Of a stretch of 29,965 nt of DNA, positions 24,088-29,965 are shown piece after piece. The notes under the pieces were generated by a model that saw only the letters and a program-made list of their open reading frames with translations, was not told the DNA's origin and did not search any database. Source of the stretch: CAZQXD01 sp964597315. Its GTDB lineage: Bacteria > Pseudomonadota > Gammaproteobacteria > Competibacterales > Competibacteraceae. The DNA lies in NCBI GenBank assembly GCA_964597315.1, contig CAZQXD010000053.1, forward strand, positions 1 through 29,965, in the 5' to 3' direction. The translations under genes and the position numbers were made by a program. How positions within the stretch are numbered: position 1 is the stretch's first letter; each line of letters begins with the position of its first letter.

Positions 24088-24471
24088 ATGTTCGACGTGG
24101 GTTTCTGGGAGATCGGGCTGATCGGTGTAGTGATGCTGATCGTGGTGGGTCCCGAGCGGCTGCCCAAGGTTGCTCGCACTCTGGGGCTGTGGGTCGGCAA
24201 GGCCCGGCGGGTGGTGTCCGAGGTCAAGGCCGAGGTGGACCGGGAACTGCGCCTGGACGAACTCAAACGCGATTTTCAGGACCAAGCCCGCGCTGGGGAA
24301 CTCAAGAGCCTCACCGATCAGGTTCGGGACCTAGAAGCGGACCTTCGGAGCGTCAACCCGGCCCGGCCCGATTTCGACCGGCCCGCCACCCCCCCAGTCC
24401 CGGCCAAGCCCCCGGCGCCCACCGCTGAATCCAGCCCCGCCGAGGGCGAATCCAAATCGTCCACCAAGTGA
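24088..24471 (+). CDS. tatB: Sec-independent protein translocase subunit TatB
   Basis: Tat receptor-complex subunit that works with TatC; 127 residues. N-terminal MFDVGFWEIGLIGVVMLIVV, followed by the conserved GPERLPKVARTLGLWVGKARR, marks TatB rather than TatA. A long charged amphipathic region follows, then a proline- and alanine-rich disordered tail. No ribosome binding site is obvious before ATG 24088, so coupling to tatA is likely. Confidence 0.94.
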   Translation: MFDVGFWEIGLIGVVMLIVVGPERLPKVARTLGLWVGKARRVVSEVKAEVDRELRLDELKRDFQDQARAGELKSLTDQVRDLEADLRSVNPARPDFDRPATPPVPAKPPAPTAESSPAEGESKSSTK

Positions 24472-24478
24472 GCCGCCG

Positions 24479-25273
24479 GTGTCCCAGTCCGATCAAGAAC
24501 AGCCCCTGATCAGCCATCTGCTGGAATTACGCAGCCGCCTGCTGTGGATGATCGTCGGCGTGCTGGGGGTGTTCTTGGTGCTGTTGCCCTTTTCCAACCG
24601 TATTTACACCTCCCTGGCGGGGCCGTTGCTGGCCCATATGCCCGCCAATACCAGCATGATCGCCATCGACGTAATCTCGCCGTTTCTGACGCCCCTGAAG
24701 CTCAGTCTGGTGCTGGCCATCTTTATCGCCATGCCCTGGATTCTCTATCAGCTCTGGGCTTTCGTGGCGCCGGGTCTGTATCGGCACGAAAAGCGTCTGG
24801 CCCTGCCCCTGGTGGCCTCCAGCACGACCCTGTTTTATTGCGGCATGGCTTTCGCCTATCTGGTGATTCTGCCGGTATTTTTCGCTTTTCTCACCGGCAC
24901 CGCCCCCGAGGGCGTGGCGGTGATGACCGACATTAATTTATATCTGAACTTCGTTCTGACCCTGTTCTTCGCCTTCGGCATCGCCTTCGAGATACCCGTG
25001 GCCACGGTGCTGCTGGTCATGATCGGCGTCACCACGCCAGACGCCCTGGCCGCGAAGCGCCCCTATATCATTGTGGGCGCCTTTGTGGTCGGCATGCTGC
25101 TCACCCCCCCGGATGTGATCTCCCAGACCCTGCTGGCCTTGCCCATGTGGTTGCTGTTCGAAGTCGGGGTCTTTCTGTCTCGGCTCATGCTGCGGCGGCG
25201 GGCCACGGCCAGGGACCAAAGCACCGAACTGCAACAGCTGGGCGGGTCCGAGCAGCGAAACGCAAAGGACTGA
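24479..25273 (+). CDS. tatC: Sec-independent protein translocase subunit TatC
   Basis: Twin-arginine signal-peptide receptor, six membrane helices, 264 residues. Typical segments are PLISHLLELRSRLLW at the cytoplasmic N-terminus, the periplasmic-loop/helix region SPFLTPLKLSL, PWILYQLWAFVAPGLYRHEKR, and the C-terminal LLTPPDVISQTLLALPMWLLFE. It starts with GTG 7 bp after tatB with no clear ribosome binding site, pointing to coupling. It converges on the HDOD gene with only 9 bp between stops and no visible terminator. Confidence 0.96.
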   Translation: MSQSDQEQPLISHLLELRSRLLWMIVGVLGVFLVLLPFSNRIYTSLAGPLLAHMPANTSMIAIDVISPFLTPLKLSLVLAIFIAMPWILYQLWAFVAPGLYRHEKRLALPLVASSTTLFYCGMAFAYLVILPVFFAFLTGTAPEGVAVMTDINLYLNFVLTLFFAFGIAFEIPVATVLLVMIGVTTPDALAAKRPYIIVGAFVVGMLLTPPDVISQTLLALPMWLLFEVGVFLSRLMLRRRATARDQSTELQQLGGSEQRNAKD

Positions 25274-25282
25274 GGGCGGGGT

Positions 25283-26614
25283 TTATGCTCCCATTGGCCG
25301 GGATAGCCGGTCCAGCTCTTGCCGATTAGCCAGTACATCCTCCAGTACCCGCAGGGCTGTTTGTGCGTGGATGCCCAGTTCCTGAAGCACCGCCTCCGGC
25401 AGCTCGCCGCTAGGGGCTTCGCCGATGTTCCGGTGCTTGAGCAACCGGTTGGCTAGACAAACCAGACCAGCGTAGTTGCGGTGAGCGCCGGTATAGTCGG
25501 GCCGATGGTGCCAGCGCACCGCCATGGTGACTTCCTCCGGCAGATTCCAGGCTTGCATCAGCCAGGCTCCCAAGTGGGGGTCCTCCACACCCAGTACATA
25601 GCGCTCCACGGCGTATAGGGATAAATGGTTATTGACTGCCAGGAAACGGTTGAGCAGGGCGAAGTCGCTGGGGGAGGAATGGCCTAGCAGCAGCCGACCA
25701 AAATTGTGGAATAGTCCGGCCAGGGCGGCCAGTCCAGGGGTGGGACGGTGGTCACGGGGTAGGGCTTTGAGCAAACCGCCAACCAAGGCTGAACAGTGGA
25801 TGCTGTTGCGCCACAGGACATGCATGCCCTGCTGGCCTTGCTGGGGAACCCGGAACGACTTGTGAATGACGATGCCCATGGCCAGTCGCATGACCTGATC
25901 AAAACCCAACACCCGGATGATCGCGTCCCGCACCGAGTCGATTCGTCCCCGGTAGCCGTACAAAGACGACGTAGCCCGGCGGATCACCTGGGCGGCCAGA
26001 CTGGGATCGGTCTCCACCAGCGCCGCCAGATCGTTGGCTCTGGCCCGGGGATTGATGCGCAATTGCAAAATCTGGTGGGAGATTTCCGGCATGGCCGGCA
26101 ATTCCCGGATATGGCGGATACGTTCCCGCAGCCTGGAGACATTGGCCGGCGTCGGCGCTTCAGGGTCTGGATCATCCTGGGGGGGCGGGTCATAGGCGAA
26201 AGCGTGGTACTGGGCATCGCCCACCAAAGCCCGGAACACCGCGCCGTCCACCCGAATCGGCGCCTTGGCGCTGCCCATGGGCAAGTCCAGGGGGCCGTCC
26301 ATGAACAGGCCGTTGTCCACAATCGCAGGCAGTTTGTACAACTGGGGCAGGGCCGGCAAGGCTTCGGAATCGCAGCCTTGGAACAGCTTCTCCAGGACCC
26401 CAGCGCCAACCGGTTCCAACTCCCGGCGCAGCGCCTGGCGCAAGACGGTGATATCCAGCACCCGGGCGGCGTCATGGAGCGCCAATATCGGACCCTGGCG
26501 ATCCTTAAGTAGCAGGGTCCGCACCCGGGGGGCGTCCGTTTGGCCAGGGGCTGGAAATTGGAACGGCAGGTCCAGTTGGCGCAGAAACATCCACACGGGA
26601 TCGGGCATATTCAT
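25283..26614 (-). CDS. YbaK-like plus HDOD-domain signalling protein
   Basis: A 443-residue cytoplasmic protein with two parts. Residues about 1-150 resemble the YbaK/ProX aminoacyl-tRNA deacylase fold, with LFQGCDSEALPALPQLYKLP then IVDNGLF and IRVDGAVFRALV in family order. The position of the usual catalytic lysine (aKtvvl) appears to be arginine in RVRTLLLKD, so it may be a non-catalytic sensor. Residues about 170-380 form an HDOD domain: IRELPAMPEISHQILQL, LVETDPSLAAQVIRRA, LFHNFGRLLLGH and VAMAVRWHH-like TMAVRWHHRPD. HDOD proteins lack metal-ion phosphohydrolase activity of true HD domains and act in signalling, often with c-di-GMP enzymes. Start at 26614 (or M3 at 26608) is uncertain because no ribosome binding site is visible; the frame is open to 26719. 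It is divergent from a GGDEF-EAL gene. Confidence 0.82.
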   Translation of the reverse strand: MNMPDPVWMFLRQLDLPFQFPAPGQTDAPRVRTLLLKDRQGPILALHDAARVLDITVLRQALRRELEPVGAGVLEKLFQGCDSEALPALPQLYKLPAIVDNGLFMDGPLDLPMGSAKAPIRVDGAVFRALVGDAQYHAFAYDPPPQDDPDPEAPTPANVSRLRERIRHIRELPAMPEISHQILQLRINPRARANDLAALVETDPSLAAQVIRRATSSLYGYRGRIDSVRDAIIRVLGFDQVMRLAMGIVIHKSFRVPQQGQQGMHVLWRNSIHCSALVGGLLKALPRDHRPTPGLAALAGLFHNFGRLLLGHSSPSDFALLNRFLAVNNHLSLYAVERYVLGVEDPHLGAWLMQAWNLPEEVTMAVRWHHRPDYTGAHRNYAGLVCLANRLLKHRNIGEAPSGELPEAVLQELGIHAQTALRVLEDVLANRQELDRLSRPMGA

Positions 26615-26772
26615 GGTTGGCGGCGACCGGGCCGAAATGACCGTGGCTGGATCATCGGGCAGGCGCGTTGGTGGGCGCCTCTGTAAAGATTGGCGGTCGT
26701 TTGCCGAAAACCCAATCACTTGTCAGCCAAATTAACCGCGCCGACCCTGTCATATCCTCACCAAGGTATGCG

Positions 26773-29166
26773 ATGAATCCAAGGGTATTGTTAATCGACT
26801 GCGCCACCATCCGATCGCCTCTAGCTACGTCTGTAGTGCAGAGTATCGGCCGCCAGGCGGAAATCAGCAGGGTTTCTGAATACCCCATTTCTGGGAGTAT
26901 TGCGGAACTGCTCAGGGGCTCCGAAGACTGGGCCTTGGCCGTAGTCAATGCCGATCCAGCCGGGCCGGACGCGGCCCTGGTTCGGGCCGTGGTCGCCGCC
27001 CTGCCCTCGGTCCCGGTATTGCTGATCCTGGACGCCGGCCGCACCCTGCCCTCCGGCTTGGGCGATAGGGTGATTCCACTGCCGCGGGACCGGATTGATG
27101 AGCTACTGGTCCCCCTGGCGACGGTGCTATTGGCCCGAGCTGACTCGGATTCGGAGCGGATACTGGAAAGCCTCCCGGCGGCGGCGTTTTGCTGCGACCG
27201 CCACCAGCGTCTAGGACGGGTCAACAGTGCCTGGACCGCCTTGACTGGGATTGGCGGGCAAGGGTGTTTAGGCCGGGAGTTGGCCGAGTTTATCCATCCC
27301 GAGGACCGGTCCTGGTGTCGGCAATGGTTGCGTTCGGCCATGGAAGAACCGGGCTGGAGCGAACCCCGGGAACTGCGGTTGCCGGATACCAGCGCGGGCG
27401 GTCGCTGTCTGGAACTGCGGGTGGAACCGCTACGCAACAGTGGCGCGGGCGTGGAGGGGTTGGTGGGTACGCTGACCGACATTAGCGACCGCAAGGCCGA
27501 TGGGGAGCGGCTATTTCGGGAGAAGGAACGCGCCCGGCTCACCCTGGAATCCATTGCCGAGGGGGTGATCACCCTCGACTCGGACAGCCGGGTGGAATAC
27601 CTCAATCCGGTGGCGGAGCGATTCACGGGTTGGTCCCTGGGCGAGGCCCGGGGACAGCGGCTGCTGGATATCTGCGGCTTGGTGAACACGGCTAGCGGTC
27701 GGTCGGTGCTGGAGCAGGACAACGACCAGCCCCTGGAGCAAATTTCCGGGCAAATGACCCTGGTGCGACGGGACGGCGAGGACTTCGCCGTGGAGATTTC
27801 CGCCGCCCCCCTGCGCGACGGGGGCGGTTCGGTGCTGATCTTTCATGATGTGACCCAGACCCAGCAGCTCGCGGAGATGTTGTCTTTCCAGGCCACCCAC
27901 GATGCCCTGACCGGGTTACTCAATCGCCATGAGTTCGAGCGCCGTCTGGAATGGATGCTGATACTGGCCAAGGAGGACCTCATGGAACACTCCCTGATGT
28001 ATCTGGATCTGGATCAGTTCAAGGTGATCAACGATACTTGCGGCCATGTGGCCGGGGACGAACTGCTGCGCCGGGTGACCGATGTACTGCGCTCCGTGGT
28101 GCGGGACAGCGACACCGTGGCCCGACTGGGGGGCGACGAGTTTGGGATTTTGCTGGAATACTGTCCCGCCGATAAGGCCGTGGGCCTGGCCAACCGATTG
28201 CGGGAAGGGCTGTATGCCTTCCGCTTCGTGTGGGATGACAAAGCATTCAATATAAGCGTCAGCATCGGCCTGGTGCCGGTGAATCACCAATCGGAGACTC
28301 TGGAGCAGGTGCTGAGCGCCGCCGATTCGGCCTGTTATGCCGCCAAGGAGGCGGGCCGCAACCGGGTGCGGGTCTATCAGGCCGACGACGCCGAACTGGC
28401 CCGCCGCAAAGGGGAGATGCAGTGGGTGTCGCGGATCACTCAGGCCCTTGAGCAGGATCTATTTTCCCTGTATTTTCAGGATATTAGAGCCTTAAATCCG
28501 ACGAGGGGCCAAGGCCGTCACTGTGAGATATTGCTGCGCATGCACGATCTCCAGGGCACGATGATCCCCCCAGGAGCTTTTCTGCCTGCCGCCGAGCGCT
28601 ACAATCTGATCTTGACCCTGGATCGCTGGGTGGTGAGCCATGTGCTGGACTGGTTTTCCGACCACCCACAACAACTGGACAAGCTACGGCTCTGCGCCAT
28701 CAATCTCTCCGGGCATTCTTTCGGGGATGAGGAATTCTTGGAGTTCGTGGCCGAGAACTTCGCTCGCTCGGTGGTGCCCCCGGCCAAGATCTGCTTCGAG
28801 ATCACCGAAACTGCCGCTATCTCCCATATGGCCAAGGCGGTGCAGTTCATCAACCGGCTCAAGGCCATTGGCTGCCGGTTCGCCCTGGACGATTTCGGAG
28901 CCGGTATGTCCTCCTTCGCCTATCTCAAGACTTTGCCGGTAGATTTCTTGAAGATCGACGGGTCTTTCGTCAAGGGCATCGTCACCGGTCCCATCGACCT
29001 GGCCATGCTCAAGTCCATCAACGAGATTGGCCAGGTAATGGGCATGAAGACCGTCGCCGAGTTTGTGGAGAACGATGCTATCGTGGCCCGCCTGCGGGAG
29101 GTGGGGGTGGACTATGCCCAAGGCTACGGCATCGCTCGGCCTCGGCCCCTGGCGGAAATGGAGTAG
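26773..29166 (+). CDS. PAS-PAS-GGDEF-EAL cyclic-di-GMP turnover protein
   Basis: A 797-residue soluble protein. Domains: a receiver-like, probably degenerate N-terminus (about 1-120), PAS1 (about 128-245), PAS2 (about 255-370), GGDEF (about 372-540) and EAL (about 545-795). The cyclase motif is intact, RLGGDEFGIL (GGDEF 453-457), with an inhibitory I-site R444-x-x-D447 at the right spacing. The phosphodiesterase domain keeps its glutamates and metal ligands (NLSGHSF, EITETAAI, DDFGAGMSSF, KIDGSFVKG, E763 in VAEFVEN), while the signature reads EIL (585-587) in place of EAL. Both activities are therefore possible. The start at 26773 follows AAGG (26763-26766). No transmembrane segment is seen, so it senses cytoplasmic signals through PAS. 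It is divergent from the HDOD gene and followed 23 bp later by an IS element. Confidence 0.93.
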   Translation: MNPRVLLIDCATIRSPLATSVVQSIGRQAEISRVSEYPISGSIAELLRGSEDWALAVVNADPAGPDAALVRAVVAALPSVPVLLILDAGRTLPSGLGDRVIPLPRDRIDELLVPLATVLLARADSDSERILESLPAAAFCCDRHQRLGRVNSAWTALTGIGGQGCLGRELAEFIHPEDRSWCRQWLRSAMEEPGWSEPRELRLPDTSAGGRCLELRVEPLRNSGAGVEGLVGTLTDISDRKADGERLFREKERARLTLESIAEGVITLDSDSRVEYLNPVAERFTGWSLGEARGQRLLDICGLVNTASGRSVLEQDNDQPLEQISGQMTLVRRDGEDFAVEISAAPLRDGGGSVLIFHDVTQTQQLAEMLSFQATHDALTGLLNRHEFERRLEWMLILAKEDLMEHSLMYLDLDQFKVINDTCGHVAGDELLRRVTDVLRSVVRDSDTVARLGGDEFGILLEYCPADKAVGLANRLREGLYAFRFVWDDKAFNISVSIGLVPVNHQSETLEQVLSAADSACYAAKEAGRNRVRVYQADDAELARRKGEMQWVSRITQALEQDLFSLYFQDIRALNPTRGQGRHCEILLRMHDLQGTMIPPGAFLPAAERYNLILTLDRWVVSHVLDWFSDHPQQLDKLRLCAINLSGHSFGDEEFLEFVAENFARSVVPPAKICFEITETAAISHMAKAVQFINRLKAIGCRFALDDFGAGMSSFAYLKTLPVDFLKIDGSFVKGIVTGPIDLAMLKSINEIGQVMGMKTVAEFVENDAIVARLREVGVDYAQGYGIARPRPLAEME

Positions 29167-29675
29167 GGGCAGAGGATTATCAAAATTACGCGAAAAACCC
29201 TGCCGTTCACGGCAAGGACGGATAGCGTAGGCCGGGTCGGGGCGCGCAGCCCCCGCCCGGCCTCATCGGGACTCTGCCGCTGTTCGATGTACTGGCGAAG
29301 GACAGAGATAGGCGCTTCCCCCACGCTGGCGGCAAAGTCGCCGGGGCGCCCCAGCGCCCCCGCGCTTTTGCGAATCGACCAGAAGCGCTGTAGCTCTGGG
29401 AATTCCGGCTTAAGTCGGCGACTGGAAACACCTTTGAGACTGTTGACCAGGGCGGCAACGGAGACGTTAGGTGGGTGGCTGACCAAGAGATGCACATGAT
29501 CCTGCTCGCCGTTGAACTCCAGCAGTTCAATCTCAAAATCGCCGCAACCCTGGGCCCCTAACGCCCGCAGCCGGTCCAGATGCCGACGCTCAACCACCTT
29601 GCCCCGGCGTTTGCAGACGAACATCAGCTGGACATTGAGCGCGTGGACGGCGTGACGAGCGTGTGTTAGTGGCAT
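29124..29675 (-). CDS. tnpA: IS200/IS605-type Y1 transposase TnpA, apparently altered at C-terminus
   Basis: Single-strand HUH transposase. The HUH motif is H60-V-H62 in EQDHVHLLVSHPP, followed by VSVAALVNSLKGVSSRRLKPEFPEL; the nucleophile should be Y129 in SVLRQYIEQ. The usual WSPSYF-like segment before FAASVG is GRPGDF here, and the frame runs to 29124, past the element end and 43 bp into the GGDEF-EAL gene, giving 183 residues where about 130-150 is normal. A second frame ends at 29207 with a more natural YPSLP. A small frameshift or decay is likely. The start at 29675 is the first methionine with family-like sequence. Divergent from tnpB, as in IS605. Confidence 0.75.
   Translation of the reverse strand: MPLTHARHAVHALNVQLMFVCKRRGKVVERRHLDRLRALGAQGCGDFEIELLEFNGEQDHVHLLVSHPPNVSVAALVNSLKGVSSRRLKPEFPELQRFWSIRKSAGALGRPGDFAASVGEAPISVLRQYIEQRQSPDEAGRGLRAPTRPTLSVLAVNGRVFRVILIILCPYSISARGRGRAMP
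29199..29217. repeat. Subterminal hairpin of the IS200/IS605 left end
   Basis: TGCCGT (29201-29206) and ACGGCA (29209-29214) pair around TC; flanking CC (29199-29200) can pair with GG (29216-29217) if A29215 bulges out. A bulged subterminal hairpin is what TnpA Y1 transposases bind. Confidence 0.55.
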
Positions 29676-29742
29676 GGCAGACCAACTTGAGAACACCCTA
29701 TAGCCTGGCTACTCTATCAATAATCTAGCCCAGCAGACCAAC

Positions 29743-29965
29743 ATGATTAAAAGCTTCTCGTTCAGACTCAAGGACAGTACCGGCGCCAAGCACCTGGACG
29801 CGATGGCGCGGGCGGCAAACACGGTCTGGAACTTCTGCAACGAGACGCAACGCTCGGCCATGAAGTGGGGCAAGCGGTCGCTGGGGTGGATACCCTTTAA
29901 GAAATCCGGCCTCCGGCTCAAGGGCGACAGCATCAGCTACCGTGGACATCGCTTTCGCTTCTGGA
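29743..29965 (+). CDS. tnpB: TnpB (IS605 OrfB), N-terminal part, probably with an internal deletion
   Basis: TnpB is the RNA-guided nuclease of IS605-type elements and ancestor of Cas12. The frame from ATG 29743 starts MIKSFSFRLKDSTGAK, then MARAANTVWNFCNETQRS, a standard TnpB N-terminus. It then passes at once to AMKWGKRSLGWIPFKKSG and SISYRGHRFRFW, which in related proteins lie tens of residues further on, after a helical stretch and a PRFR-type segment. That middle part seems deleted with the frame kept. The rest, including RuvC residues and any guide RNA, is beyond the window. The family call is firm; the deletion rests on memory of family sequences. Confidence 0.8.
   Translation, partial: MIKSFSFRLKDSTGAKHLDAMARAANTVWNFCNETQRSAMKWGKRSLGWIPFKKSGLRLKGDSISYRGHRFRFW

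Larger units (their letters stand above)
29190..29965. mobile_element. IS200/IS605-family element (left part; continues beyond window)
   Basis: Divergent tnpA (minus) and tnpB (plus) are the IS605/IS608 layout. The proposed left end is just after TTAC (29186-29189), the tetranucleotide used as target by IS608-like elements, 23 bp after the GGDEF-EAL stop. A subterminal hairpin lies at 29199-29217. The right end is outside the window. The end assignment is an inference; the genes are clear. Confidence 0.7.

Overview
The window is GC-rich chromosomal DNA from a gammaproteobacterium. The signs are a YcgL-family gene, an [4Fe-4S] FNR close to the enterobacterial protein, a complete ccoNOQP oxidase operon, MaeB-type malic enzyme and hisE next to tatABC. 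The tkt-gap-pgk order is also common around Calvin-cycle and glycolysis genes of sulfur-oxidising Chromatiales/Ectothiorhodospiraceae, so an autotrophic or facultatively autotrophic lineage is plausible. No RuBisCO or sulfur gene is present to prove it.

Layout, left to right. (1) 1-7264: the 5' part of metK (minus strand, cut by the window edge) is divergent from a thioredoxin-like gene, tkt, gap and pgk. These are followed by a LOG-family nucleotide phosphoribohydrolase, a short RlpA-like exported protein and YcgL. (2) 7348-10254: a PLP aminotransferase, an AT-rich intergenic stretch with a long hairpin and a candidate promoter, then a secreted PEP-CTERM protein. (3) 10301-15633: class I fumarase (minus) divergent from malic enzyme maeB (plus), then a CBS-domain protein and a Nudix hydrolase (both minus). 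(4) 15768-20420, all minus strand: in transcription order fnr, a near-consensus FNR box, a small membrane-protein gene apparently broken by one base, five 14-bp tandem repeats, ccoN-ccoO-ccoQ-ccoP, a GC-rich stem-loop and a two-helix membrane protein. (5) 20588-25273, plus strand: hisB-hisH-hisA-hisF-hisE-tatA-tatB-tatC. hisI is missing from its usual place. (6) 25283-29166: a YbaK-like/HDOD protein divergent from a PAS-PAS-GGDEF-EAL cyclic-di-GMP protein. (7) About 29190 to the end: part of an IS200/IS605 element with divergent tnpA and tnpB, both of which look damaged.

The most interesting region is the fnr-cco intergenic DNA. An 8-of-10 FNR box lies exactly 41.5 bp upstream of the start point predicted by a -10-like hexamer, which is the geometry of a class II FNR-activated promoter. 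The first gene it would drive is a small ORF whose frame is restored by removing one G from a near-perfect 12-bp duplication. I see no clearly new multi-gene defence or mobile system. The best candidates for new biology are the two small membrane proteins flanking cco, the repeat-bearing cco leader and the HDOD/c-di-GMP pair.
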